In this document: piece after piece, positions 1 to 7,381 of the stretch
Layout: each line of letters starts with the position of its first letter
Position numbering within the stretch: the stretch's first letter is position 1
NCBI GenBank assembly: GCA_964412405.1
Contig: CAYPOB010000009.1
Location: 1 to 21,311, forward strand
Length of the DNA: 21,311 nucleotides
Origin: JAJOKI01 sp964412405
GTDB lineage: Archaea > Halobacteriota > UBA148 > JAJOKI01
Direction: 5' to 3'
Translations under genes and position numbers: made by a program
The notes under the pieces: generated by a model
Told to the model about the DNA's origin: nothing
The model's input: only the letters and a program-made list of their open reading frames with translations
Databases searched by the model: none

Positions 1-1
1 T

Positions 2-100
2 CCACAAACCGTTACACACAACGGCAGAGACCACCTACCTATTGAGATGATCTATCAGGAAAAGGAAGTGAAACCACAGCATCTCCGAAAGTTTAATTAA
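2..100 (+). CDS. C-terminal fragment of an unidentified protein (left-truncated)
   Basis: A reading frame is open from the window edge to a TAA at 98-100 and gives 32 residues ending in QHLRKFN. I recognise no domain. The tail is hydrophilic and charged, like the end of a soluble protein. It stops 33 bases before the antitoxin start, so a same-strand gene ending here is plausible, but a stretch this short can stay open by chance. Confidence 0.3.
   Translation, partial: PQTVTHNGRDHLPIEMIYQEKEVKPQHLRKFN
86..98 (+). promoter_or_regulatory. Putative BRE/TATA promoter of the vapBC pair
   Basis: A purine-rich CGAAAG followed by TTTAATTA lies about 40 bases before the antitoxin ATG at 134. Archaeal transcription starts roughly 25 bases after the TATA box, which would leave a short leader containing the weak ribosome site GGTGG at 124-128. 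This is seen by eye only. Confidence 0.4.
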
Positions 101-133
101 GTAGTTTAACTATAGGGTTATCTGGTGGTTTAA

Positions 134-370
134 ATGATATCGAAAAATGTATTGGCAAAGGGCCAGATCGTAATCCCCAAAACAATTCGGGACCTTATGG
201 GAATCAATGTAGGAGATGAGATGATAATTGACGTTGAGAATAAGAAGATAGTACTCTCAAAAAAGCAGAATGTAGTGGATGTATTTTTAGAAGTATGCAA
301 AAGAAGCCCAGGTAAAATCTCGATGAGGGAGATTAAAAAAGAGTTAGAAAGTAGATATGGGGAGGATTAG
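134..370 (+). CDS. vapB: AbrB/MazE/SpoVT-fold antitoxin (VapB-like)
   Basis: This 78-residue protein is the DNA-binding, toxin-neutralising half of a toxin-antitoxin pair. Residues 1-45 form the swapped-hairpin AbrB domain, recognisable from the AKGQIVIPKTIRDLMGI segment, the GD turn and the closing VLSKK strand. The C-terminal half (about 46-78) is charged and is the usual toxin-binding tail. The gene ends two bases before the PIN toxin start, a typical translationally coupled pair, and such complexes normally repress their own promoter. Codon use is visibly more AT-rich than in the heme genes that follow, suggesting separate, probably horizontal, origin. The family call is firm; the exact subfamily is not. 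Confidence 0.85.
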   Translation: MISKNVLAKGQIVIPKTIRDLMGINVGDEMIIDVENKKIVLSKKQNVVDVFLEVCKRSPGKISMREIKKELESRYGED

Positions 371-372
371 CT

Positions 373-789
373 TTGTATATTGACTCAAATATTTTCATTT
401 TTGCCGCAACAGATAAGGGAAAAGTGGGTCAAAAATGTAGGGAGATTATCGGACTCATAAATGACAAAAAGATTGTCTGCGCTACATCATATCTCGTAGT
501 AGATGAAGTTATATGGGTTTTGAAAAAAAGTGTTGGAAAAGATAGTGCTATCAAGATTATAAAGGCCATGCTTTCAATGCCGATAAAATGGATCAAGATT
601 GATAAATTAATTATTATCGAAATGTTGGACGTATTTGAAAAAACAACACTTGATCCAAGGGACTCTATTCATATTTCATCTATGAAAGGAGTGGGTTTGT
701 CTGTTATATTAAGTGAAGATAAGGATTTTAATAGAGTAGAGGAAATTGAGAGGATTGATGCATCAAAATGCATAGAAAAATACATTTAA
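373..789 (+). CDS. vapC: PIN-domain ribonuclease toxin (VapC-like)
   Basis: This 138-residue protein is a probable Mg-dependent endoribonuclease toxin, counteracted by the AbrB-type protein just upstream. It is a single PIN domain. The N-terminal MYIDSNIFIF supplies the first acidic residue (D4), VVDEVIWVL the second (Glu), LDPRDSIHIS the third and SEDKDF the fourth, in canonical order and spacing. Length matches the family. The start is a TTG at 373, two bases after the antitoxin stop and behind GGGGAGG at 359-365; no in-frame ATG would retain the first catalytic Asp. Like its partner, it is AT-rich relative to the neighbours. The RNA target cannot be read from sequence. Confidence 0.85.
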   Translation: MYIDSNIFIFAATDKGKVGQKCREIIGLINDKKIVCATSYLVVDEVIWVLKKSVGKDSAIKIIKAMLSMPIKWIKIDKLIIIEMLDVFEKTTLDPRDSIHISSMKGVGLSVILSEDKDFNRVEEIERIDASKCIEKYI

Positions 790-838
790 AAATGGGCCAG
801 AGGGTCAATAAACATTCTAAACAATTAGTGGCGAGTTG

Positions 839-1897
839 ATGAGCAGTACTATGAAACAGATTCTGCCAAGGCTGATTGCATGGGAACTTACCGGCGCATG
901 CAATCTCGAATGTGTACACTGTCGCGCATCTGCCACAAAAGAACGTGACTCGAATGAGCTCTCTACGGAAGAGGCTAAGCGATTTATCGACGACGTCGCG
1001 AATTTTGCCAAGCCAGTTATAATACTCACCGGCGGCGAACCGCTGATACGGGACGATATATATGAAATCGCGCAATACGGTTCGGACAAGGGCATGCGGA
1101 TGGTCCTGGCGACCAACGGAGTATTGATAACGCCTGATGTTGGGCGCAGGTTGAAGGGGGCTGGTATACGGCGCGTCGGCATCAGCATAGATGGTGCGAG
1201 TGCTAAAACGCATGAGGAGTTTCGAGGGATATCGGGCGCATTTGACGGCGCGCTAAAAGGCATAAGCGCCCTCAAAGAGGCGGGATTAAGCCTTCAGATT
1301 AATACGACCATCACCAGGCGCAACCTGGATGAAATGCCAAAGATTCTGGATTTAGCGCTGGAACTAGGAGCAGAAGCATTGCACCTCTTCATGCTCGTGC
1401 CAACGGGCAGGGGAGAGATACTCAGAAACGAAGAAATCCCGTCAGAAGAATACGAGCGTGCGCTGAACTGGTTCTATGATATGCAAAAAGAGGTATCGAT
1501 TCAACTGAAGGCCACATGCGCTCCACATTATTTCAGAATCATGCACCAGAGGAGAAAGCAGGAGGGCGCACCAATCGGCACGGGAGAGGGAGAATTTAGT
1601 GCCATGACGAAGGGGTGTCTTGGCGGTACGGGCTTCTGTTTCGTATCGAAGATTGGCGAAGTATATCCGTGCGGATACCTGCCAGCGCTTGCTGGAAACA
1701 TCAGAGAGCAGCCGTTCGAGGAAATATGGCGCAATTCAAGGGTCTTCAACGATTTGAGAGATGTCGATAAATTAAAGGGCAAATGCGGTAGATGCGAGTA
1801 TAAACGAGTATGTGGCGGTTGCCGTGCCAGGGCATATGCAAAGACTGGCGATTATTTAGTGGAGGAACCGTACTGTGTATATCGACCAAGGAGATGA
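839..1897 (+). CDS. ahbD: AhbD-type heme synthase (radical SAM, SPASM domain)
   Basis: AhbD performs the last step of the siroheme-dependent heme pathway: oxidative decarboxylation of two propionates of iron-coproporphyrin III to vinyl groups, giving heme b. The 352-residue protein opens with LPRLIAWELTGACNLECVHC, containing the CxxxCxxC radical-SAM cluster ligands (C21, C25, C28). The SAM-binding GGEP follows, and a C-terminal SPASM-like cysteine region (KCGRCEYKRVCGGCRARAY, then a final CVY) should bind an auxiliary 4Fe-4S cluster. It resembles AhbD/NirJ2 more than AhbC because of the WELT...CRA start and the CRARAYA tail. It heads the run ahbD-ahbA-ahbB-sirC. The start is uncertain: TTG 836, ATG 839 and ATG 851 are all possible, and 839 was chosen behind GGCGAG. 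Confidence 0.85.
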   Translation: MSSTMKQILPRLIAWELTGACNLECVHCRASATKERDSNELSTEEAKRFIDDVANFAKPVIILTGGEPLIRDDIYEIAQYGSDKGMRMVLATNGVLITPDVGRRLKGAGIRRVGISIDGASAKTHEEFRGISGAFDGALKGISALKEAGLSLQINTTITRRNLDEMPKILDLALELGAEALHLFMLVPTGRGEILRNEEIPSEEYERALNWFYDMQKEVSIQLKATCAPHYFRIMHQRRKQEGAPIGTGEGEFSAMTKGCLGGTGFCFVSKIGEVYPCGYLPALAGNIREQPFEEIWRNSRVFNDLRDVDKLKGKCGRCEYKRVCGGCRARAYAKTGDYLVEEPYCVYRPRR

Positions 1898-1902
1898 TAT
1901 GG

Positions 1903-2346
1903 GTGGATGATATCGACAAAGCGATTCTGAATATGATTCAGATAGGAGTTCCACTTACGCGTCGGCCCTTTGAGGAACTGGGAAAGGGGCTGGACATCAG
2001 TGGAGAAGAGGTTATTTCGCGCGTAAAACGACTGAAAACGGCGGGAGCGATCAGGCGCATAGGTCCGATAATCGACATAAAAAAATTAGGGGGCTCCAGT
2101 ACATTGATAGCGATGGACGCGCCATCGGAGAGGGTGGACGAAGTGGCGGCCATAATCAACGAATACCCCGAAGTGTCGCATAATTATTTGCGCCCAAATA
2201 AATATAATATCTGGTTTACGGTTTCGGCATCCGACAAAGAGCGACTGGACCAAATACTCGGAGAGATAGGGGATAGAACTGGCTGCGAGTACATCAATCT
2301 GCCAGTGGTAAAGATGTTCAAACTCGGGGTTCGATTTGACATATGA
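1903..2346 (+). CDS. ahbA: Siroheme decarboxylase subunit AhbA (NirD/AsnC-like)
   Basis: AhbA pairs with AhbB to remove the two acetate carboxyl groups of siroheme, giving 12,18-didecarboxysiroheme. The fold is Lrp/AsnC-like: an N-terminal helix-turn-helix (DDIDKAILNMIQ..., AGAIRRIGPI) followed by an alpha-beta domain with VSHNYLRPNKYNIWFT and a C-terminal LPVVKMFKLGVRF. The RRIGP and HNYLRPNKYNIWFT stretches mark the AhbA/NirD branch rather than AhbB. The GTG at 1903 is preferred because AAGGAG (1888-1893) lies nine bases upstream and the N-terminus then begins MDDIDKAILN as in homologues. An ATG at 1894, overlapping the ahbD stop as ATGA, is the alternative. It need not act as a transcription factor despite the fold. 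Confidence 0.85.
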   Translation: MDDIDKAILNMIQIGVPLTRRPFEELGKGLDISGEEVISRVKRLKTAGAIRRIGPIIDIKKLGGSSTLIAMDAPSERVDEVAAIINEYPEVSHNYLRPNKYNIWFTVSASDKERLDQILGEIGDRTGCEYINLPVVKMFKLGVRFDI

Positions 2347-2362
2347 CGGGGTTGTAAGACAC

Positions 2363-2824
2363 ATGGATGCCATTGATAGAAAGCTACTGAAATTAACGCA
2401 AGATGGAATCCCGCTGGTGCCAGAGCCATTTGTCGCCATTGCCAATTCATTGAGCATCACAGAGGATGAGGTGCTAAAAAGGATTCAAAAATTGTTAGAA
2501 GATGGTGTAATTCGCCGCTTTGCCGCCTCCATCGGCCACAGGGCGATCGGCATCACCGCGAACGCGATGTGCGCCTGGAAGGTGCCGAATGAAAGGGTGG
2601 ACAGTGTTGGAGAAATCATAGTGAAGTTCGATGAGGTCACGCACTGCTATGAGCGCTCATGCCATCCGGAGTGGGAATATAACATCTTTGCGATGGTTCA
2701 CGGTCGCACCAGGAAGGGCTGCGAAGAAACGGTGAAACGAATCTCTAAGGCAATCGGCATATATAACTGTAAAGTCCTATTTAGTGAACGGGAATTCAAA
2801 AAGACGGGTGTTAGAATTGAGTAA
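2363..2824 (+). CDS. ahbB: Siroheme decarboxylase subunit AhbB (NirL/G/H-like)
   Basis: This is the partner of AhbA in siroheme decarboxylation. The 153-residue protein repeats the Lrp/AsnC-like architecture: an N-terminal helix-turn-helix (MDAIDRKLLKLTQ), then VIRRFAASIGHRAIG and the hallmark VTHCYERSCHPEW with YNIFAMVHGRT, whose conserved histidines and aromatics typify AhbB/NirG proteins. The start at ATG 2363 gives MDAIDRKLL, matching the sister subunit, and lies 16 bases after ahbA. A TTG at 2336 would add a non-conserved extension overlapping ahbA. It is the third gene of the ahbD-A-B-sirC run, and its stop lies directly before the chosen sirC start. Subunit assignment relative to AhbA is confident from the HCYER/MVHGR motifs. 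Confidence 0.85.
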   Translation: MDAIDRKLLKLTQDGIPLVPEPFVAIANSLSITEDEVLKRIQKLLEDGVIRRFAASIGHRAIGITANAMCAWKVPNERVDSVGEIIVKFDEVTHCYERSCHPEWEYNIFAMVHGRTRKGCEETVKRISKAIGIYNCKVLFSEREFKKTGVRIE

Positions 2825-2825
2825 A

Positions 2826-3458
2826 ATGCTTCCTTTAATCATCGACGTTGAAAATAGAAAGGTCGTCATATTTGGAGGCGGTGCAGTTGGCGAGCGGAAG
2901 GCAGAGTTATTCAAGGATGCGGACACATATGTGGCGAGCAGGGATTTTGCCCCGGGGATACAAAAACTCGCAGAGGGCGGCTTCATCAAATTGGTCAGGA
3001 GTGATTTGAATGACATCGACATAAAATCCATTATCAAAGACGCATTTCTAGTCATCCCAGCTACCGACGACTTGGCGTTGAACTCGAGGATCCTCAAGAT
3101 GGCCGGAGGGCGCAACATCCTAGTGAATCAAGTTAACGCGGTTGGTGATGTCCTCATTCCCTCGGTAATCAAAAAAGGTGACATCATAATTAGCATATCC
3201 ACGCAGGGAAAAAGTCCTGCGATGTCGAAATTCATACGGAAGAGGTTTGAGCAGATAGTTACTAAGAAATATGCGGATATGGTCAGGCTTCAGGACGAAA
3301 TCAGGGAATTTTTGAAAGAGCGGATTCCAAGCCAGAAAATCAGAGAGAAAGTGCTATGGGAGATACTGAATGATGGAGTTATCTGGGAGGCTCTAGAGAC
3401 ATCCTATGATAAAGCATATGCGCTGTCAATCGCTCATATAGACTCATATTCAGAGTGA
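2826..3458 (+). CDS. sirC: Precorrin-2 dehydrogenase (SirC/Met8 N-terminal family)
   Basis: This NAD-dependent enzyme oxidises precorrin-2 to sirohydrochlorin, the branch point to siroheme, heme (through Ahb enzymes), F430 and cobamides. The 210-residue protein has the Rossmann signature GGGAVGERKAELF at 17-29, followed by DLNDIDIKSII and VIPATDDLALN. Then comes the substrate-side region VNAVGDVLIPSVIKKGDI with ISTQGKSPAMSKFIRKRFE, characteristic of the family. No CobA-type methyltransferase is fused, unlike bacterial CysG; that activity is the separate cobA below. The NAVGD segment appears shorter than in CysG and lacks the usual catalytic Asp position (see findings). The start could be TTG 2817 (GGGTG upstream, overlapping ahbB) or ATG 2826. 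It ends flush against the convergent membrane gene. Confidence 0.85.
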   Translation: MLPLIIDVENRKVVIFGGGAVGERKAELFKDADTYVASRDFAPGIQKLAEGGFIKLVRSDLNDIDIKSIIKDAFLVIPATDDLALNSRILKMAGGRNILVNQVNAVGDVLIPSVIKKGDIIISISTQGKSPAMSKFIRKRFEQIVTKKYADMVRLQDEIREFLKERIPSQKIREKVLWEILNDGVIWEALETSYDKAYALSIAHIDSYSE

Positions 3459-3803
3459 TTAAGTCAAATGGCCGTGCAGTAATATAAAGCCCAACATGAC
3501 GTTTATCACTATCAGCGCCACAGCGAACATCGATATGTAGAAGACGTCCCTTTGTTTTGCCCTCAATGCCACGGTGTTAACTACATTCGCGGTCAATGCG
3601 AAGAGGCCTGCGGCCATATGACCCCCTCCGCCAGCGCCGATGATCATCGTCACATAGATCGCTACCATGCCCAGCACAGCCAGAGCAGATGTTACCATAT
3701 ACTTGCGCTCGTAGTTCCTGCCCCGGATACATAAAGCCACCCCGATTACCACGGCAAAAATAAAACCAGTTAAATTGTTATGTATGAATGTTACAACTTC
3801 CAT
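3459..3803 (-). CDS. Unrecognised four-helix membrane protein with outward-facing histidines
   Basis: I do not recognise this 114-residue protein. Four hydrophobic segments are visible at about 11-27, 35-56, 62-80 and 88-110. The connecting loops RGRNYERK and RAKQRD are strongly basic, so by the positive-inside rule they face the cytoplasm and both termini face outward. All four histidines (H8, H62, H110, H112) then lie at the outer membrane face, with a Gly-rich GAGGGGHM turn. It is the only minus-strand gene inside the heme cluster. It abuts sirC with no spacer and appears to share a palindromic TATA box with hemA. A role in heme or cytochrome handling is inference from context only; a metal site or a structural function are alternatives. 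Confidence 0.7.
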   Translation of the reverse strand: MEVVTFIHNNLTGFIFAVVIGVALCIRGRNYERKYMVTSALAVLGMVAIYVTMIIGAGGGGHMAAGLFALTANVVNTVALRAKQRDVFYISMFAVALIVINVMLGFILLHGHLT

Positions 3804-3835
3804 CTTCTCGCCAGATGATTTATTTCTGCTCCACT

Positions 3836-3847
3836 ACATATATATGT
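3836..3847. promoter_or_regulatory. Palindromic TATA box between the membrane gene and hemA
   Basis: ACATATATATGT is a perfect 12-base palindrome. Its centre lies about 38 bases from the minus-strand ATG (3803) and about 56 bases from the hemA ATG (3898). Both distances allow an archaeal TATA box with initiation about 25 bases away and a short leader, so it could drive both genes. No strong ribosome site precedes the hemA ATG. Confidence 0.45.
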
Positions 3848-3897
3848 TGTCCCAGAAATTACATGTACGATACCCCCCACCTTATCTTAGTGATTTA

Positions 3898-5151
3898 ATG
3901 GTTGAAATAACAAGTATGCGAGCCACTTATGAGTGGGCAAGCGTAGAAGACCTTGAAAAAGCAAGGTATGATGATGTAGAGGAGGCCCTCAGGGAATTAT
4001 ACTCTTTTAATGGAATAGACGAGTGCATCATCCTCCAGACCTGTAATCGAATCGAGACATATATCGTTTCCTCTGGCAACGGCGAGCGGGTGCTTAAGGA
4101 CTATGCTCAATACAAGAACATGTCCGCAGATTTTGTTAAATACTATAACCACGAACAATCACTTAGGCATATGTTCAGGCTTGCTTCCGGCCTTGAATCC
4201 ATGGTCATCGGCGAGGACCAGATTCTCGGACAGATCAGAGATGCATTCGACATCGCGCGATCGCTTGGCACTACCGGCAACATACTCAATACGGCATTTA
4301 GCAAGGCGATCAACGTCGGCAAGAAAAGTAGGACCGAGACCGATATCAACAAGGGCTCGGTATCGATTGGATCTGCTGCCGTGGATCTGGCAGAGCAGAT
4401 ACTTGGCACACTGGATGGCAAAACGATCATGGTGGTTGGTGCGGGCGAAATGGGGACGCTGGTTGCCATGGCACTATCGCAGAGGAGAATACATACAATC
4501 ATCATATCGAGCCGGATGCACGAGCGTGCGCTGGAGTTGGCAAGGGAGTTGGATGGAAAAGCAGTGTATTTTGAGGACATCATGGACTACATACCTCGAT
4601 CGGATGTCGTGATAAGCGCTACGGCAGCCCCGCACACCGTAATCGACAGGGAGATGATAGAGGAGGCAATGGATAAACAAAATAATGGGAGGCTCCTCCT
4701 CATCGACATAGCAAATCCAAGAGATATAGAGATATCCGTAGCCAGGGTTCCCAACGTCGAGTTGCACAACATCGACTCTTTGAGGAAAATAAGAGATGCA
4801 AACCTAGAAAAACGGAAAGCCGAGGCTTTAAAAGTTGAAGAGATAATCGAGGAAGAGCTCGGGTTACTCGAAAGACAATACAAACGGAAAAGAGCAGATG
4901 GAGTCATCTCATCGTTATACACCCAGACCGAGAATATCAGGGTCCAAGAGCGGGAAAGGGCGATCAATAGACTAAGGGTTGTCGGGGGAGTGGATAAATA
5001 TCAGCTCGAGATCATAGACGGCCTGACCAAATCACTCGTCAACAAGATACTCGCCCACCCGACAAAAACCTTAAGAGATGGAAGTGAGGATGGAGACGAC
5101 GATTTCCTGCACTCGATTATGAAATTATTTAAGATAGATGACAGGGATTGA
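3898..5151 (+). CDS. hemA: Glutamyl-tRNA reductase
   Basis: This enzyme catalyses the first committed step of C5 tetrapyrrole synthesis: NADPH-dependent reduction of glutamyl-tRNA to glutamate-1-semialdehyde. The 417-residue protein has the catalytic cysteine in ILQTCNRIETY (C49) and the ASGLESMVIGEDQILGQI block of the catalytic domain. A Rossmann domain follows with GAGEMG at 181-186, and a long charged C-terminal dimerisation helix region begins at about 300. The frame is open upstream to 3775, but the ATG at 3898 gives the family N-terminus MVEITSM...ASVEDLE; the upstream residues contain the promoter and overlap the divergent gene. It heads the run hemA-B-L-C-cobA-hemD-ahbC. The product is passed to HemL. 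Confidence 0.95.
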   Translation: MVEITSMRATYEWASVEDLEKARYDDVEEALRELYSFNGIDECIILQTCNRIETYIVSSGNGERVLKDYAQYKNMSADFVKYYNHEQSLRHMFRLASGLESMVIGEDQILGQIRDAFDIARSLGTTGNILNTAFSKAINVGKKSRTETDINKGSVSIGSAAVDLAEQILGTLDGKTIMVVGAGEMGTLVAMALSQRRIHTIIISSRMHERALELARELDGKAVYFEDIMDYIPRSDVVISATAAPHTVIDREMIEEAMDKQNNGRLLLIDIANPRDIEISVARVPNVELHNIDSLRKIRDANLEKRKAEALKVEEIIEEELGLLERQYKRKRADGVISSLYTQTENIRVQERERAINRLRVVGGVDKYQLEIIDGLTKSLVNKILAHPTKTLRDGSEDGDDDFLHSIMKLFKIDDRD

Positions 5152-5156
5152 ATATT

Positions 5157-6122
5157 ATGTCCCTTATATCGAGAATGCGAAGACTACGACAGCCAAGGAT
5201 AAGGGATATGGTTCGGGAAACCGAACTTACAAATAATGATTTAATTTATCCCATGTTCGTCGTCGAGAGTGATACAAAACCCGCCGAGATCACATCCATG
5301 CCTGGGCAGTTTCGATACCCACTGAACATGATTGCGGATGAAGCAAGAGCTGTGGCAGACCTTGATATCCCCGCCATTATATTATTTGGTATTCCATCGC
5401 ATAAGGATGATGTGGGCACCTCAGCATATGCCCCAGATGGCGTCGTACAGAAGGCGATACGCTCCATCAAGGATGATGTGAACGATCTGATCGTCATCAC
5501 GGATGTGTGTCTCTGCGAATATATTACCCATGGACACTGCGGCATCGTCGAGGGTGGGCGCATTTTAAACGATCCGACGCTGGAAATTATAACCAAGACC
5601 GCGGTCAGTCATGCCCATGCAGGTGCGGACATCGTCGCCCCATCTGGAATGATGGATGGAATGGTCGGCGCCATACGAGGTGCGCTGGACGAAGAGGGGT
5701 TTCTGGATACGATTATAATGTCCTATGCGGCGAAATATGCCTCCTCCTTCTATGGCCCTTTCAGGGAGGCTGCCGACTCTAGTTATGCATTTGGCGATAG
5801 AACGACATATCAAATGGACCCTGCCAATTCTGATGAGGCGTTGCAGGAGGTACAGCTCGACCTGGCAGAGGGTGCAGACATCATCATGGTAAAGCCAGCG
5901 CTACCCTATTTAGATATAATCTACAGGGTCAAATCCGAGTTCGGCGTGCCGACGGCTGCGTACAGCGTCAGCGGAGAGTATGCGATGCTTAAAGCAGCGT
6001 CTCGACGCGGATGGCTTGATGAAGGGGCAGTTGTCATGGAATCCTTGTTGTCGATCAAGAGGGCGGGCGCTGATATGATCATCACATATTTTGCCAAGGA
6101 TGTTGCGGAGCGGCTCGGATGA
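5157..6122 (+). CDS. hemB: 5-aminolevulinate dehydratase (porphobilinogen synthase), Zn type
   Basis: HemB condenses two 5-aminolevulinate molecules into porphobilinogen. The 321-residue protein has the cysteine-rich zinc site DVCLCEYITHGHCG (C118, C120, C128), marking the Zn-dependent rather than the Mg-dependent class. The two active-site lysines are in YAAKYASSFYGPF (K193) and IIMVKPALPYLD (K246). Length is normal. The ATG at 5157 is preferred, with ACAGGG about ten bases upstream; a TTG at 5148 overlapping the hemA stop is possible. It follows hemA by a few bases and overlaps hemL by four, so the genes are almost certainly co-transcribed and translationally coupled. Confidence 0.95.
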   Translation: MSLISRMRRLRQPRIRDMVRETELTNNDLIYPMFVVESDTKPAEITSMPGQFRYPLNMIADEARAVADLDIPAIILFGIPSHKDDVGTSAYAPDGVVQKAIRSIKDDVNDLIVITDVCLCEYITHGHCGIVEGGRILNDPTLEIITKTAVSHAHAGADIVAPSGMMDGMVGAIRGALDEEGFLDTIIMSYAAKYASSFYGPFREAADSSYAFGDRTTYQMDPANSDEALQEVQLDLAEGADIIMVKPALPYLDIIYRVKSEFGVPTAAYSVSGEYAMLKAASRRGWLDEGAVVMESLLSIKRAGADMIITYFAKDVAERLG

Positions 6123-7381
6123 ATATGGAGACGTCAAAAAAACTCTTCGACAGGGCGAAGGCTCTTTTGCCAGGTGGCGTGAGCTCTCCAGTTAGGGCGA
6201 TTAAACCATACCCTTTTTATACGAAATTCGCGAAAGGCTCCAAGATATATGACGTGGATGGAAATGAACACATCGATTACTGCATGGCATATGGTCCTTT
6301 GATTCTCGGGCATGCACATCCTGCCACCAAGATGGCAATCGTGAATCAGTTGGATGATGGCTGGCTCTACGGCACTCCAATCGAGCAGGAAATAATATTG
6401 GCTAAGCGAATTACAGAATATTATCCAAGCATCGATATGGTCCGCTTCGTCAACACCGGCACTGAGGCGACCATGGGCGCCATACGTGCAGCGCGTGGCT
6501 TCACAGGCAAGAACAGAATCATAAAGATCGAGGGCGGATTTCACGGTGCACACGACGCCGTCCTTGTGAAAGCAGGGTCCGGTGCCACCACGCTGGGCGT
6601 GCCAGATTCACTGGGAATTCCAGCCGACTTCACGAAGCACACCCTGCAGGTCCCCTTCAACGACATAGATGCGATGGCCGATGTGATGGATGCGTATGAC
6701 GACATAGCCGCCGTCATAATGGAGCCCGTGATGGGGAATGTAGGGCCGATTTTACCGAATAGGGAGTATCTACAAGAGGTGCGGACTTTGACGAAAAAAA
6801 ATGACATCGTGCTGATATTCGACGAGGTCATCACCGGTTTGAGATTATCAATGGGTGGCGCTCAGGAGTATTATGGCATCACACCCGACATGACCACACT
6901 GGGCAAGGTTGCGGGCGGCGGACTTCCTATAGGCGCCATAGGCGGGAAAAAAGATATCATGGAAAACATATCGCCTGCTGGCGAGATATATCAGGCGGGG
7001 ACGTTTAACGGCAACCCATTATCGCTAACGGTGGGTCTGGCGACCATAAATATATTGGAGCGGGATAACGTCCACCATGAGATAAATCGCACAGGAGATT
7101 CGCTCAGGGCGCAATTGGAGGATGTTATAGCCGATCTGCATCTCGACTACAGCGTTGCTGGTATCGGCTCCATGTTCAAGGTATTTTTCGGGGCAGAGGT
7201 GCGCAATTATCAGGATGCCCTGAAGTGTGATAAGATTGGTTATCTCGAGTTTTTCCATCGAATGCTTAAAAGTGGCATATTCTTGCCGCCATCTCAATTC
7301 GAAACCAACTTTATATCTTATGCCCATACACCGGACGATATTCAAAAGACAATAGAAGCATACAGGGAAAACTTAAAATGA
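6119..7381 (+). CDS. hemL: Glutamate-1-semialdehyde 2,1-aminomutase
   Basis: HemL is a PLP enzyme that converts HemA's product glutamate-1-semialdehyde into 5-aminolevulinate, the HemB substrate. The 420-residue class-III aminotransferase fold shows the LLPGGVSSPVRA N-terminus and the NTGTEATMGAIRAAR phosphate-binding segment. FDEVITG carries the cofactor-contacting Asp (D235), and LGKVAGGGLPIGAIGG carries the Schiff-base lysine (K263). The start ATG at 6119 overlaps the hemB stop as ATGA; an ATG at 6125 is two codons in. The stop overlaps the hemC ATG in the same way. HemA and HemL normally channel their labile intermediate, and co-location fits this. Confidence 0.95.
   Translation: MNMETSKKLFDRAKALLPGGVSSPVRAIKPYPFYTKFAKGSKIYDVDGNEHIDYCMAYGPLILGHAHPATKMAIVNQLDDGWLYGTPIEQEIILAKRITEYYPSIDMVRFVNTGTEATMGAIRAARGFTGKNRIIKIEGGFHGAHDAVLVKAGSGATTLGVPDSLGIPADFTKHTLQVPFNDIDAMADVMDAYDDIAAVIMEPVMGNVGPILPNREYLQEVRTLTKKNDIVLIFDEVITGLRLSMGGAQEYYGITPDMTTLGKVAGGGLPIGAIGGKKDIMENISPAGEIYQAGTFNGNPLSLTVGLATINILERDNVHHEINRTGDSLRAQLEDVIADLHLDYSVAGIGSMFKVFFGAEVRNYQDALKCDKIGYLEFFHRMLKSGIFLPPSQFETNFISYAHTPDDIQKTIEAYRENLK

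Noticed and set aside
728..1275. Minus-strand frames opposite vapC and ahbD
   Set aside because: They are shadows of the strongly supported radical-SAM and PIN genes and show no domain of their own.
1903..2824. AhbA and AhbB as Lrp/AsnC transcription regulators
   Set aside because: They share the fold, but the HNYLRPNKYNIWFT and HCYER/MVHGR motifs and the heme-cluster context identify the siroheme decarboxylase subunits.
3775..3897. N-terminal extension of hemA
   Set aside because: The extra 41 codons contain the putative promoter and overlap the divergent gene; the conserved HemA start is at 3898.
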